A DNA stretch of 64,000 nucleotides from Pseudomonas izuensis (GCF_009861505.1 NZ_WTFT01000004.1:1-64000), one strand, 5' to 3'; shown: positions 25,967 to 35,745, numbered from the stretch's first letter. Notes: generated by a model not told the origin, from the sequence alone. Made by a program: numbers and translations.

Positions 25967-26794
25967 ATGCAAGCCGTACAGCGTGAGATTGCTGAGCAGC
26001 TCAAGGTCCAACCGCCGTTCGCCGACGAGGCCGCCCTTGAGGCAGAAGTCGCCCGGCGGATTACCTTCATCCAGGACTGCCTGGTCAATTCCGGGCTCAA
26101 GACCCTGGTGCTGGGCATCAGCGGTGGTGTCGATTCCCTGACCGCCGGCCTGCTGGCCCAGCGCGCCATGCGTGAACTGCGTGAGCGCACGGGTGACGGC
26201 AACTACAAATTCATCGCCGTGCGCCTGCCGTACGAGACCCAGTTCGATGAACACGATGCCCAGGCGTCGGTGGACTTCATCAAGCCGGACGAACGTCACA
26301 CGGTGAATATCGGTCCGGCGGTCAAGTCGCTGGCCAACGAAGTGGCGGCGTTCGAAGGCAAGCACGCAGTCTCGGTGGATTTTGTGCTCGGCAACACCAA
26401 GGCGCGGATGCGCATGGTCGCCCAGTACACCATCGCCGGTGCAGCGCACGGACTGGTGATTGGCACCGACCACGCAGCGGAAGCCGTCATGGGTTTCTTC
26501 ACCAAGTTCGGTGATGGCGCTTGCGACCTGGCACCGCTCAGCGGCCTGGTGAAAAACCAGGTCCGCGCCATTGCCCGCAGTTTCGGCGCGCCGGAATCGC
26601 TGGTGGAAAAAGTCCCGACCGCCGACCTTGAAGACCTGTCTCCCGGCAAACCGGACGAAGCGTCCCACGGTGTCACCTACGCCGAGATCGACGCCTTCCT
26701 GCACGGCAACCCGGTGCGAGAGGAAGCGTTCAAGATCATTTGCAACACGTACAACAAGACCCATCACAAGCGTGTGATGCCGTTTACGCCTTGA
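25967..26794 (+). CDS. nadE: NH3-dependent NAD+ synthetase
   Basis: A 275-residue N-type ATP pyrophosphatase that amidates nicotinate adenine dinucleotide to NAD+. The P-loop is LGISGGVDS (about residues 46-54); [26 protein letters not shown] and [17 protein letters not shown] are family signatures. The short length and absence of a glutaminase domain mark it as the ammonia-dependent form. A strong terminator follows. Confidence 0.95.
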   Translation: MQAVQREIAEQLKVQPPFADEAALEAEVARRITFIQDCLVNSGLKTLVLGISGGVDSLTAGLLAQRAMRELRERTGDGNYKFIAVRLPYETQFDEHDAQASVDFIKPDERHTVNIGPAVKSLANEVAAFEGKHAVSVDFVLGNTKARMRMVAQYTIAGAAHGLVIGTDHAAEAVMGFFTKFGDGACDLAPLSGLVKNQVRAIARSFGAPESLVEKVPTADLEDLSPGKPDEASHGVTYAEIDAFLHGNPVREEAFKIICNTYNKTHHKRVMPFTP

Positions 26795-26812
26795 GGCGTG
26801 AGCGAATGAAAA

Positions 26813-26845
26813 AGCCCGCTGAGGAGTGATTCTCAGCGGGCTTTT
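26813..26845 (+). terminator. Terminator of pncB-nadE
   Basis: AGCCCGCTGAG (26813-26823) pairs with CTCAGCGGGCT (26832-26842), followed by TTT and a further T-rich stretch; an A-run on the left makes it possibly bidirectional. Confidence 0.9.
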
Positions 26846-26880
26846 CTTTGACCATTGCATTCATTGATGCTGATGGCCCC

Positions 26881-26945
26881 TTCGCGAGCAGGCTCGCTCC
26901 CACATTGACGGCGCTAAACCTGTGGGAGCGAGCCTGCTCGCGAAG
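26881..26945. repeat. Inverted REP pair
   Basis: TCGCGAGCAGGCTCGCTCCC (26882-26901) faces GGGAGCGAGCCTGCTCGCGA (26923-26942), between the convergent nadE and azurin genes. Confidence 0.92.
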
Positions 26946-26967
26946 AACGATAACGCGGTGAGCCTGC

Positions 26968-27414
26968 TTACTTCAGGGTCACAGTGCCTTTCATCATCGA
27001 GATGTGGCCCGGGAACGAGCAGAAGAAACCGTATTTTTCATTGGCATCGAGCTTCGACACGTCGAAGGTCACCGAGTCGGTTTCATTGGCGCCGATGACC
27101 TTGGTGTGCGCGATGATGCGGGCATCGCCTTCTTTCAGGTAGTTCTTGTCGATACCGGCACTCAGGCCGTCGGTGGCGATTGGCTGCATGTCGGCTTCTT
27201 TGCTCAGCACCCAATTATGGCCCATGACGTTTTTCGGCAGGCTGCCTGAGTGGGTCAGTTCGACGGTGAACGTCTTGCAGCTCTTGTCGATTTCAATGGC
27301 CTTGGTGTTGAAGGACATTTGGTCTGTGGAGTCAACGGTGACTTTGCACTCCGCAGCCATCAATTGGCTGCTGGCCAGCGTCAACAGGGATACCGCAACA
27401 AGTTTGGCAAACAT
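26968..27414 (-). CDS. azu: Azurin (periplasmic type I copper protein)
   Basis: A 148-residue precursor with a 20-residue signal peptide ending MAA; the mature protein begins [15 protein letters not shown] as in pseudomonad azurins. It carries electrons in the periplasm, classically in denitrification and oxidative-stress contexts. All blue-copper ligands are visible: Gly-His in NVMGHNWVL, then Cys, His and Met in [15 protein letters not shown] Cys pair near the N-terminus forms the usual disulphide. The upstream region carries a partial Anr/FNR-type site. Confidence 0.97.
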   Translation of the reverse strand: MFAKLVAVSLLTLASSQLMAAECKVTVDSTDQMSFNTKAIEIDKSCKTFTVELTHSGSLPKNVMGHNWVLSKEADMQPIATDGLSAGIDKNYLKEGDARIIAHTKVIGANETDSVTFDVSKLDANEKYGFFCSFPGHISMMKGTVTLK

Positions 27415-27487
27415 GGTGAATCTCCAAGGCAGGGTTAGTGAAAAATGCGAATGAACAGAAGACTGCCTGAAAACTTCGCAAGTTCAT

Positions 27488-27501
27488 ATGACTTGAATCA
27501 A
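27488..27501 (-). promoter_or_regulatory. Weak Anr/FNR-like site upstream of azurin
   Basis: Minus-strand TTGATTCAAGTCAT matches TTGAT-N4-ATCAA at eight of ten fixed positions. Its centre is about 80 bases before the azurin ATG. Anr control of azurin is known in P. aeruginosa; its operation here is inferred. Confidence 0.35.
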
Positions 27502-27504
27502 AAA

Positions 27505-27514
27505 TTGTATACAA
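27505..27514. promoter_or_regulatory. Palindrome TTGTATACAA
   Basis: A perfect 10-base palindrome of the type bound by GntR/FCD-family repressors (TNGTNNACNA). It lies about 90 bases upstream of azurin and about 95 upstream of the 29-codon ORF, so it could serve either side. Confidence 0.3.
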
Positions 27515-27608
27515 CTTTTGGGCTATGACACTGATCGAAACAATCTACCAGCCAAGCGTCTGGCCCGGGCCTATGATCGATCCATCATTACTCAATGGAG
27601 CGTCTGAC

Positions 27609-27698
27609 ATGTCCCTCAATAGCCTGTTGTGCAGCTTGCTTGCCGCCTATGCCTGCGGCGCCAGTGGTACGTACGAAACGTCCAAGCGGGAAGTTTAG
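27609..27698 (+). CDS. Possible 29-residue small protein
   Basis: A short frame MSLNSLLCSLLAAYACG... ending TSKREV, with GGAG eight bases before the ATG. The hydrophobic first half with two cysteines followed by a polar charged tail could be a membrane-associated microprotein or a leader peptide. The stop lies 60 bases before the start of the next gene. Coding status is uncertain; only conservation could decide. Confidence 0.35.
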   Translation: MSLNSLLCSLLAAYACGASGTYETSKREV

Positions 27699-27758
27699 CC
27701 CTTGGAGCGCTGCGCGCCTGCCTTTACTCTGTGGTCCTGATCGACCATGGAGGAAGGC

Positions 27759-28346
27759 ATGTCTTTAGCATCCGTATGTGTATTTTGTGGTGCCAGCACC
27801 GGCACCCACCCGGCTTATCGTGAAGCAGCCGTGGCCCTCGGCCGGGCATTGGCCGAGCGCAAGCTGACGCTGGTCTATGGCGGCGGTGCCGTGGGCCTGA
27901 TGGGCATCGTGGCCGACGCCGCCCTGGCGGCCGGCGGTGAAGTGATCGGCATCATCCCGCAAAGCCTCAAGGACAAGGAAATCGGCCACAGCGGCCTGAC
28001 TCGCCTGGAAGTGGTCGACGGCATGCATGCACGCAAGGCGCGGATGGCCGAACTCAGCGATGCCTTCATCGCCCTGCCCGGCGGCTTGGGCACGCTGGAA
28101 GAACTGTTCGAAGTCTGGACCTGGGGCCAATTGGGCTACCACGGCAAGCCGCTGGGATTGCTGGAAGTGAACGGTTTCTACAGCAAACTCACCGGTTTTC
28201 TCGATCACATCGTCGGCGAAGGCTTCGTTCGCGGGGCACACCGTGACATGCTGCAATTGAGCGAATCGCCACAGACGCTGCTCGACGCCCTCGATAGCTG
28301 GCAACCGACCGTACCGCCAAAGTGGGTCGAGCAAAAACCCGACTAA
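27759..28346 (+). CDS. LOG-family (TIGR00730) nucleotide 5'-phosphate nucleosidase
   Basis: A 195-residue Rossmann-like protein of the LONELY GUY family. Bacterial members release the base from (cytokinin) nucleoside monophosphates such as [15 protein letters not shown] opens the nucleotide site, [11 protein letters not shown] follows, and the catalytic motif is [17 protein letters not shown] (PGGxGTxxE). [16 protein letters not shown] gives the conserved catalytic arginine. The ATG at 27759 is preferred over one at 27747 because GGAGG lies just before it. In plants these make free cytokinin; in this organism the role is probably nucleotide housekeeping. Confidence 0.9.
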   Translation: MSLASVCVFCGASTGTHPAYREAAVALGRALAERKLTLVYGGGAVGLMGIVADAALAAGGEVIGIIPQSLKDKEIGHSGLTRLEVVDGMHARKARMAELSDAFIALPGGLGTLEELFEVWTWGQLGYHGKPLGLLEVNGFYSKLTGFLDHIVGEGFVRGAHRDMLQLSESPQTLLDALDSWQPTVPPKWVEQKPD

Positions 28347-28414
28347 CGACTCGGCACCGATACAGGGCAGAATACGCGCCGCTCAACCTCACCTTCGACC
28401 CCAGAGGATCGCCC

Positions 28415-28594
28415 ATGGCTAAACCCAATTATTCCTTCGCCAAACGTCAGCGTGACTTGGCCAAGGAGCAGAAGAAAGAGGAAAAGCTTCAGCGCAAGAA
28501 AGCGATGGCTGAAGACGCGACGCTGAACCCGGACGGTGACGTCGCGACAGAAGATGATGTTGAAGCACCGAAAGACCAGGCGCCCGACGCCTGA
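28415..28594 (+). CDS. Small charged protein of unknown function
   Basis: A 59-residue protein with a lysine/arginine-rich N-terminal half (YSFAKRQRDLAKEQKKEEK, likely one amphipathic helix) and an acidic C-terminal half (NPDGDVATEDDVEAPKD). The ATG at 28415 has AGAGGA upstream, and a longer frame to 28322 has no ribosome site. Similar short proteins follow this gene in other pseudomonads as far as I recall; function is unknown. The separation of positive and negative charge suggests nucleic-acid or ribosome contact, but nothing shows it. Confidence 0.7.
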   Translation: MAKPNYSFAKRQRDLAKEQKKEEKLQRKKAMAEDATLNPDGDVATEDDVEAPKDQAPDA

Positions 28595-28715
28595 GACCCT
28601 CCGGGCCGGATGATTCAATTTCAGGCCCACCGGATCTGTGTCCAGGGTTGGCAGCCTTGCTGCCGGCCCTCACAGGTCGATCTGAAATACCCCATTCCAA
28701 TACATTGCACATCTC

Positions 28716-28822
28716 CCCTGTAGGAGCGAGCCTGCTCGCGATGAACCGGAGAGCGCCACGGGGTGCCAGGCTACCAGCGTAATCGTTGACGACCATCGCG
28801 AGCAGGCTCGCTCCTACAGGGG
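28716..28822. repeat. Inverted REP pair
   Basis: GTAGGAGCGAGCCTGCTCGC (from 28720) faces GCGAGCAGGCTCGCTCCTAC (to 28817), some 58 bases apart, between the small charged protein and the transglutaminase gene. Confidence 0.9.
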
Positions 28823-28829
28823 ATCGGTG

Positions 28830-29720
28830 TTAATCCAGTGGCATGACGGTGACGCGAACTTCCGGGTCATGATTGCCACCCCCCAGAATCACCCCGCGCA
28901 GCGGCGACACATCAGAAAAATCCCGCCCCCAGGCCAAGGTAATGTGCTCCAGTGCCGGCTGCACATTGTTGGTCGGATCGAAATCTACCCAACCCAGCAC
29001 CGGGCAATACACCGACACCCAGGCATGGGAAGCATCGGCGCCAATCAGGCGTGACTGACCGGGTGGTGGCTGGGTCAGCAAATAGCCGCTGATGTAGCGG
29101 GCGGCCAGGCCCCGGGATCGCACGCAAGCAAGCATCAAGTGGGCGAAGTCCTGACAGACCCCGCGCCGACGCTCCAGCACTTCCACCAACGGCGTTGCCA
29201 CCTGGGTCGCTTCGGCGTCGAAGGTGAATTCGCTGAAGATTTTCTCCATCAGCGCCTGCACACCCCGCAGCAGCGGACGGCCTGCCGGAAAGCAGCTGTC
29301 TGAAAATTCGACGAAATTGCGCTTCAAGTGCACGTAGGGCGATTGAAACCGATAACGGCAAGCTTCGAGCAACTCAGGCGAAAGTGGCTGGCTGCTGTAA
29401 GTCAGCGCGTTGCGGGTTTCTTCCCAGGCTGGCGACAGATTGAAATCCAGCGCAGGCCGGGGCAGCACTTCGATCGTGAGGCTGGCGTTGACCAGCAATT
29501 CATCATGAGGGCGCTCGAACGCCAACCGGGTCTGCGGGTTACCGAAGACATCCAGTTCATCACGGCGCGACGTCGGGTCCGGACTGATCTGCAACTGCTG
29601 CTCGGTACAACGTTGCCAACCGCAGACCCGTGGCCACAGGTGCGCCAGCTGCTGGGCCAGGGATACAGGGCTGTCGTAGTGATAATGGGTGTCGTGGAAA
29701 ATCTGGTATCGGGCATTCAT
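28830..29720 (-). CDS. Transglutaminase-like cysteine protein (peptide-ligase module)
   Basis: A 296-residue protein with an N-terminal beta domain (DTHYHYDSPVSLAQQLAHLWPR at about 10-31) and a transglutaminase-fold catalytic domain. Cys189 in RRGVCQDFAHLML, His232 in DASHAWVSVY and Asp247 in VDFDPTNN form the triad. It could be a peptidase or amide-bond-forming enzyme. Its start overlaps the stop of the ATP-grasp gene by one base, so it is the last gene of a coupled three-gene operon. The module is known from genome surveys but has no firm biochemical role. Confidence 0.88.
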   Translation of the reverse strand: MNARYQIFHDTHYHYDSPVSLAQQLAHLWPRVCGWQRCTEQQLQISPDPTSRRDELDVFGNPQTRLAFERPHDELLVNASLTIEVLPRPALDFNLSPAWEETRNALTYSSQPLSPELLEACRYRFQSPYVHLKRNFVEFSDSCFPAGRPLLRGVQALMEKIFSEFTFDAEATQVATPLVEVLERRRGVCQDFAHLMLACVRSRGLAARYISGYLLTQPPPGQSRLIGADASHAWVSVYCPVLGWVDFDPTNNVQPALEHITLAWGRDFSDVSPLRGVILGGGNHDPEVRVTVMPLD

Positions 29721-32206
29721 CAGACGGACACCGTGCGCTGGCTGACATCATCGACATGGGCAAAATGACGTAAGGCCAGGCGATCGGACACGTGCCCGCT
29801 GGCATCGGCGATTTCTTGCAATAGGTCGGCCAGCCCTTCGAGCGCCGCGCGTACGCTGGCCTCGCCGAACAGCGGGTTCTCCAGACAACCCAGATCGAAA
29901 CGCGCCAGTCGCTCCACCCATTGCGCCAGCCCCGCTTCTCGCGGGGCAGCAAAGTCGTCGTTCAGGCGCTTGAGGGTACGGTGCACCAGTTTCAACTGAA
30001 ACAACACGGCGTGAGGGTTCTGCTCGTCGAGCAGCAACAGGTCGAGCACCGGGATCAACTGTGCCACTGCCAGATAACGCGAACGGTAGGTGATGCTGCT
30101 GTTGCCCAGCTCCAGCAGCCATTCGAGACCAGCCTGATCGAACGCTCCGGCGCCACGCAGAAACGCCGCCAGGCTGCCACTGAGAAATTGCAGGCGCTCG
30201 ATCCGCCGACCAATCATCAGGAAGCGCCAGCCTTCGTCCCGGGTCATGTCGTCGAGGGCAAAACCGGACAACGCCGCCAGGGACATCACCAGCCGGTTGA
30301 GAAAATCCAGCAGCTCGCCGAAGTCCGGTTCATCGGTTTCCAGCTCCATGGCTTCGCGCTGCAACTCCACCAGCGCCTGCCAGTTTTCCCGCGAGAGCTT
30401 GCCGCGCACCTGCGAAGCCGCCCACTGCAACCGCTGCAGGTTGGAACGCAGGCTGAACGGCCAATCATCGCCGAGTATCGCCGCCAGCAAACGCTCCGGC
30501 AGCTCACCTTCATCGGGCAACAGCATCAGCCGTTCGCCAAGATCGACGGCTGCCTGCAGGGCCTGCGGGTCATCGCCGTCCACGTATCGCGCCAGCATGA
30601 TGCGCAACAATCGCGCACTGTCATCGCAACGCTCGCAGTAACGACCGAACCAGAACAGGTTTTCCACCACCCGCGACGGTAGATAGGGATCGCGTCGCAC
30701 CAGATCATGCACGCCGATATTGCGCTGGGTTTTCCATTGTTCGCCGCTGGGCGGGCGATCGCCCAGTACCCAGGTGTCCTTGCTCGCACCGCCACGCTGC
30801 ATCGACACCACTTCGGCATCGGCCTCGGCGGCCACCCGGGTCAATCCGCCGGGCAATATCCGATAACCATCGCGGCTGGCCACCGCATACATGCGCAGGC
30901 CAATGGCCCGGGGTTGTAACTGACCACCATCGGCCTGCCAGACTGGCGCCTGGGATAACTGCGCCAATTCTTGCGCAACATAGGCGTAAGGCCGTGCCTG
31001 CATGCGCTCGACAAGCTCTTGGCGCTGTTTTTCACTCAAGTCACGGCCAAAGACCGGGGTAAAACTCTGGGACGGGAACGCCGGTTTGATCAGCAACTCC
31101 GGCAGTTTCTCCAACGCCTGCGCGAGTACCGGAGCTTCGCCGCACCACCAGGTGGCGATGGACGGCAGAATCAGGTCTTCACCGAACAGGAACTGACTGA
31201 TCTTCGGCAGGAAACCCAGCAAGCCTGGCGATTCGAGCACGCCACTGCCGAGGGCATTGGCCACCAGGACCCGCCCTTGTCGCACAGCTTCAAGCAAGCC
31301 CGGTACGCCCAATGCCGAATCGGTACGCAGTTCCAGTGGGTCACAGAAATCGTCGTCGAGACGGCGCATGATCGCGTGCACCCGGCGCAGGCCACTCAGG
31401 GTTTTCAGGTAAACCGTGGCATCGCGCACTGTCAGGTCGCCGCCTTCGACCAGCGGATAACCGAGTTGGCGAGCGAGGTACAGGTGTTCGAAATAACTCT
31501 CGTTGAACCGCCCCGGCGTCAACAACACAACCAATGGCACCTCTTCATCGCTGGGTGCCTGGCGGGCCAGGGTTTCCTGAAGCGTGCGGAAGAAACCGGC
31601 CAGATGCTGCACTTTCAGATCGCGGTACAACTCGGGGAACGCCCGGGAAACGATGGTGCGGTTTTCCAGCGCATAGCCTGCACCGGACGGCGCTTGAGTC
31701 CGGTCCGCCGTGACCCACCAACGGCCATCGGGAGTGCGCGCCAGATCCACGGCATACAGATGTAGAAAGGCGCCGTCAGGCGGTTTGATGCCCTGGCAGG
31801 GCCAGAGGAAGTTGTTGTGGCCGAACACCAGTTCGGCCGGCAGCAAACCTTCGGCAATCAGGCGTTGCGGCCCGTACAGGTCGGCCAGAACGGCATTGAG
31901 CAATCGGGCGCGCTGGGCGATGCCGGCCGACAACTGTTGCCACTCGTCAGCGGCAATCACATGGGGCAGCAGGTCCAGTTCCCATGGCCGATCGGCGCCC
32001 TTGGGATCCGCGTAAACGTTATAGGTGACGCCGTTTTCCTGGATCTGCCGGGTGAGCAGTGCCTGACGCTGCGCCAGTTGCGCTGGTGTGCTGCGCTGCA
32101 ATTGGTCGAACAATCGGCGCCAGTGCGGACGTACCGCCCCGCTGTCGTCGAGCAGTTCGTGATAGGTGCCCGCTGTCAGCGGGTAGCGGTCTAGCAAGTC
32201 AGGCAT
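29720..32206 (-). CDS. Circularly permuted ATP-grasp / alpha-E fusion protein
   Basis: An 828-residue fusion. Residues about 70-470 are a circularly permuted ATP-grasp domain (for example YADPKGADRPWELDLLPHVI, GHNNFLWPCQG, VVLLTPGRFNESYFEHLYLA), and about 500-820 are the helical alpha-E domain (SRVVENLFWFGRYCERCDDSARLLR). ATP-grasp enzymes ligate carboxylates to amines through acyl phosphates, so this is the likely ligase of the cluster. The start MPDLLDRYPL is chosen; an ATG seven codons upstream is possible. In other species the two halves are often separate genes. It sits between two transglutaminase-type genes in one operon. Confidence 0.86.
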   Translation of the reverse strand: MPDLLDRYPLTAGTYHELLDDSGAVRPHWRRLFDQLQRSTPAQLAQRQALLTRQIQENGVTYNVYADPKGADRPWELDLLPHVIAADEWQQLSAGIAQRARLLNAVLADLYGPQRLIAEGLLPAELVFGHNNFLWPCQGIKPPDGAFLHLYAVDLARTPDGRWWVTADRTQAPSGAGYALENRTIVSRAFPELYRDLKVQHLAGFFRTLQETLARQAPSDEEVPLVVLLTPGRFNESYFEHLYLARQLGYPLVEGGDLTVRDATVYLKTLSGLRRVHAIMRRLDDDFCDPLELRTDSALGVPGLLEAVRQGRVLVANALGSGVLESPGLLGFLPKISQFLFGEDLILPSIATWWCGEAPVLAQALEKLPELLIKPAFPSQSFTPVFGRDLSEKQRQELVERMQARPYAYVAQELAQLSQAPVWQADGGQLQPRAIGLRMYAVASRDGYRILPGGLTRVAAEADAEVVSMQRGGASKDTWVLGDRPPSGEQWKTQRNIGVHDLVRRDPYLPSRVVENLFWFGRYCERCDDSARLLRIMLARYVDGDDPQALQAAVDLGERLMLLPDEGELPERLLAAILGDDWPFSLRSNLQRLQWAASQVRGKLSRENWQALVELQREAMELETDEPDFGELLDFLNRLVMSLAALSGFALDDMTRDEGWRFLMIGRRIERLQFLSGSLAAFLRGAGAFDQAGLEWLLELGNSSITYRSRYLAVAQLIPVLDLLLLDEQNPHAVLFQLKLVHRTLKRLNDDFAAPREAGLAQWVERLARFDLGCLENPLFGEASVRAALEGLADLLQEIADASGHVSDRLALRHFAHVDDVSQRTVSV

Positions 32207-32294
32207 GGAAAGCTCGGCAGACAGCATGGAACGGTCAGACTAACGCAGGCTCATGACGCCCGGATAGACGAAAAACCCGGGCGTCGCGTACGGT

Positions 32295-35200
32295 TTAGAA
32301 ACGTCGTAAATCGAGCGTCATCGGCAGCTCGTCATTGATTTCCAGAGTCGGTATGGGAAGTTTCCCTGGCGTGTGTCCGATGCGGAAGAAACGCGCCATG
32401 CGCCGGCTCTCGGCTTCATTGGCATTGACCGGCAAGGTCTCGTAGTTGCGCCCGCCCGGGTGCGCGACGTGATACTGGCAACCGCCCAGCGACCGCCCCA
32501 TCCAGGTGTCGAGCAGATCGAACACCAGTGGTGCATGCACCGGGATGGTCGGTTGCAGACAGTTCGCCGGTTGCCAGGCGCGGAATCGCACGCCTGCGAC
32601 GAATTCACCTACACGCCCGGTAGGCTGCAATGGCACCGGGATGCCGTTGCAGGTCAGCACATAACGCTGGGGCGGCAGGCCGGTGAGTTTGACCTGCAGG
32701 CGTTCCAGGGATGAATCCACATAACGCACCGTGCCACCGACCGCGCCCTCCTCGCCCAGCACATGCCACGGTTCGAGTGCCTGGCGCAACTCAAGGGCGA
32801 TGCCACTGACGGCGTAGTCGCCGACCTTGGGAAAGCGGAACTCCAGATGCGCCGCAAACCATTCGGCCCGTAGCGGATAACCGGCTGCATTGAGGTCGAC
32901 GATGACGTCGGCGAAATCCTGCTCGATAAAGTGAGGTAACAAGAACCGGTCATGCAACTCGGTGCCCCAGCGCGTCAGTTTTGGCGGTGCGTAAGGTTCG
33001 CGCCAGAACCGTGCGACTAACGCTCGCAGCAACAATTGCTGGGCCAGGCTCATGCGCGCATGGGGTGGCATTTCAAAAGCACGCAACTCCAGCAAACCGA
33101 GTCGCCCCGTCGCGCCGTCTGGTGAATACAGTTTGTCGATGCAGAATTCCGCACGGTGCGTGTTGCCAGTGACATCGATCAGCAGGTTACGCAACAGTCG
33201 GTCAACCAACCACGGCGCGCACTCCTCGCCCGGTTCCGGCATCTGCGCAAAGGCGATTTCCAGCTCGTATAAAGCATCGTTGCGCGCCTCATCGACGCGA
33301 GGCGCTTGCGATGTCGGGCCGATGAACAATCCGGAAAACAGGTAGGACAGTGACGGGTGGTTATGCCAGTAGCTGATCAGGCTGCGCAGCAAATCCGGGC
33401 GGCGCAGAAAAGGTGAGTCAGCCGGTGTCACGCCACCCAGGACGAAATGGTTACCGCCTCCGGTGCCGGTGTGCCGGCCATCGATCATGAATTTCTCAGT
33501 GGTGAGGCGAGTCTGTCGTGCTTCTTCGTAGAGAAATTCAGTGCGCTCGACCAATTCATCCCAAGTCGCGGACGGCTGCACGTTAACCTCGATCACGCCA
33601 GGATCAGGGGTGATGCGCAAGTTGCTCAAGCGCGGATCGCTCGGCGGTTCATAGCCTTCCAGCAGTACCGGGCAATGCAGCTCCTCGGCGGTGGCTTCAA
33701 TGGCGGCCACCAGTTCCAGGTAATCCTCGACCCGCTCCAGCGGTGGCATGAACAGGTACAACCGGCCTTCCCGCGCCTCGGCGCAGAACGCCGTACGCGT
33801 CAGCCAGTCGGCGGAGTCGTCGATTTTCGGCGTGCGTTCTTGCGCCTCGGCAGGCTCTCCATGGCTGTTCAACCGCACAGTGTCAGGCAATGGCGGGAAC
33901 GCCTGATTCGGGTCCTGCGAATGAATGAACGGATACTCTGCCGCTTTCACCCAAGGCTGCGAACCGAGGGGCAGGCGATAGCCCAACGGCGAATCCCCCG
34001 GCACCAGCCGGCAATGTTCGTCGCGCAGATACCAGCGCCCGCTTTGCCACTGATCGCCCTTGGCGGTGCGCGCCAGCGGCAATACCTGACCGATGATTTT
34101 GTCCAGGCCCTGGCTGAAGACTTTGCGCAACCGCGCGCGCTCCAGCGGTTCTTCGAGACGTGAGTCTTCAGCGCTGACGTTCAGCGGTAAAGTGCCTTCG
34201 CGCCAGAGGTAATAGAAATTGTCTTCGTAGGCCGGAAATACAAAGCGTGTCGGAATTTTCAGGCGTTCAGCCACACTCGCCAGGAAGCGCCCGGCCAGCT
34301 CGCCATCGGCGCCGTAGTCCTGCCGCTCATCGGCGATCAGTGCGCTGTTATGCCAGATCGGCACACCGTCGCGGCGCCAGTAGCAGTTCAGCGACCAGCG
34401 CGGCAATTGCTCACCGGGGTACCACTTGCCCTGGCCGAAATGCACCAACCCCTGAGGCGCGTAGCGTTTACGCATGCGCTGGAACAATTCGGCGGACAGC
34501 CGACGCTTGTTCGGTCCCAGTGCCGCCGTATTCCACTCGGCGCCGTCCGGGTCATCAATGGAGACGAAGGTCGGCTCACCGCCCATGGTCAAGCGAACGT
34601 CACCTTCCAGCAGGTCGGCATCGATCTGCCGCCCCAAGGCCTGAATCGCCAGCCACTGCTCGTCGGTGTAGGGCTTTGTGACCCGTGGCGCCTCCCAAAT
34701 CCGCTCCACCGACATTTCATGGCTGAATTCGCACTCGCACGGTTCCACCAGGCCGCTGATCGGTGCCGCAGAAGACGGATCTGGACTACAGGCCAGCGGA
34801 ATATGCCCTTCACCCGCGAACAGCCCGGAGGTCGCATCCAGGCCAATCCAGCCCGCGCCGGGCAAGTACACCTCGCACCAGGCGTGCAGGTCGGTAAAGT
34901 CCACTTCAGTGCCCGATGGACCATCGAGGCTTTTCACATCGGCGGTCAACTGGATCAGGTAGCCCGAGACGAAGCGCGCGGCCAGTCCGAGGTTGCGCAG
35001 GAGTTGCACCAGCAGCCACGCAGAATCGCGGCACGAGCCAGAGGCCTGTTCGAGCGTGTATTCGGGGGATTGCACACCCGGCTCCATGCGAATCAGGTAG
35101 TCGACGTCTTCGCTCAGGCGCTGGTTGAGGGCGACGAGGAAATCCACGGCGGGCAGAGGCGTACGGCCAATGTTGTCCAGATAGGCCTTGAATTTCGGCG

Positions 35201-35570
35201 TCATGGGCAAGGTTTCCAGATACGGCGCCAACTCCTTGCGCTCGTCCGCAGCGTAGTCGAACGGGATTTTTTCTGCGTAGGGTTCGAGGAAAAAGTCGAA
35301 GGGATTGAAGATCGCCATTTCTGCCAGCAGATCGACTTCGATTCGCAACTCATCGGTTTTCTCCGGGAACACCAACCGCGCCAGGTAATTGCCCTGCGGG
35401 TCTTGTTGCCAGTTGATGAAATGCTGCTCGGGCGAGACTTTCAACGCATAGGACAGTATCCGCGTGCGGCTGTGGGCGGCCGGGCGCAGGCGAACGATCT
35501 GCGGACCGAGTTCGACGGCGCGGTCATAGCGGTAATGCGTGACATGGTGCAATGCGACATGAATCGACAC
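32295..35570 (-). CDS. Large transglutaminase-like protein with DUF2126 domain
   Basis: A 1091-residue protein. The N-terminal 290 residues are a beta domain plus transglutaminase fold with Cys180 (ASGSCRDSAWLL), His229 (DLHAWCEVY) and Asp245 (GLDATSGLF). The remaining 800 residues are the DUF2126 region, containing TMGGEPTFVSIDD, GKWYPGEQLPRWSL, and DGRHTGTGGGNHFVLGG, which has an amidoligase/glutamine-synthetase flavour. The start is a GTG at 35568-35570 with AGGAGG six bases upstream; the frame is open far beyond it, but that extension runs into REP DNA. First gene of the module, 88 bases before the ATP-grasp gene. Confidence 0.86.
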   Translation of the reverse strand: MSIHVALHHVTHYRYDRAVELGPQIVRLRPAAHSRTRILSYALKVSPEQHFINWQQDPQGNYLARLVFPEKTDELRIEVDLLAEMAIFNPFDFFLEPYAEKIPFDYAADERKELAPYLETLPMTPKFKAYLDNIGRTPLPAVDFLVALNQRLSEDVDYLIRMEPGVQSPEYTLEQASGSCRDSAWLLVQLLRNLGLAARFVSGYLIQLTADVKSLDGPSGTEVDFTDLHAWCEVYLPGAGWIGLDATSGLFAGEGHIPLACSPDPSSAAPISGLVEPCECEFSHEMSVERIWEAPRVTKPYTDEQWLAIQALGRQIDADLLEGDVRLTMGGEPTFVSIDDPDGAEWNTAALGPNKRRLSAELFQRMRKRYAPQGLVHFGQGKWYPGEQLPRWSLNCYWRRDGVPIWHNSALIADERQDYGADGELAGRFLASVAERLKIPTRFVFPAYEDNFYYLWREGTLPLNVSAEDSRLEEPLERARLRKVFSQGLDKIIGQVLPLARTAKGDQWQSGRWYLRDEHCRLVPGDSPLGYRLPLGSQPWVKAAEYPFIHSQDPNQAFPPLPDTVRLNSHGEPAEAQERTPKIDDSADWLTRTAFCAEAREGRLYLFMPPLERVEDYLELVAAIEATAEELHCPVLLEGYEPPSDPRLSNLRITPDPGVIEVNVQPSATWDELVERTEFLYEEARQTRLTTEKFMIDGRHTGTGGGNHFVLGGVTPADSPFLRRPDLLRSLISYWHNHPSLSYLFSGLFIGPTSQAPRVDEARNDALYELEIAFAQMPEPGEECAPWLVDRLLRNLLIDVTGNTHRAEFCIDKLYSPDGATGRLGLLELRAFEMPPHARMSLAQQLLLRALVARFWREPYAPPKLTRWGTELHDRFLLPHFIEQDFADVIVDLNAAGYPLRAEWFAAHLEFRFPKVGDYAVSGIALELRQALEPWHVLGEEGAVGGTVRYVDSSLERLQVKLTGLPPQRYVLTCNGIPVPLQPTGRVGEFVAGVRFRAWQPANCLQPTIPVHAPLVFDLLDTWMGRSLGGCQYHVAHPGGRNYETLPVNANEAESRRMARFFRIGHTPGKLPIPTLEINDELPMTLDLRRF

Positions 35571-35745
35571 GGCGTGCCTCCTGCGAGCCTTAAGCGTATT
35601 CGAAAGCGCGCAAGACTTATGCCATCCAGCGGTGCTGGCGCTTTCTCCGGTTACTGGAGGCAGTACAGCACCAAAATCGGGCGATGCAGGAAAATGGTTT
35701 GATTCGATTGCACGTAAATGTGGCGACCGCACGCAAACCGCACGC

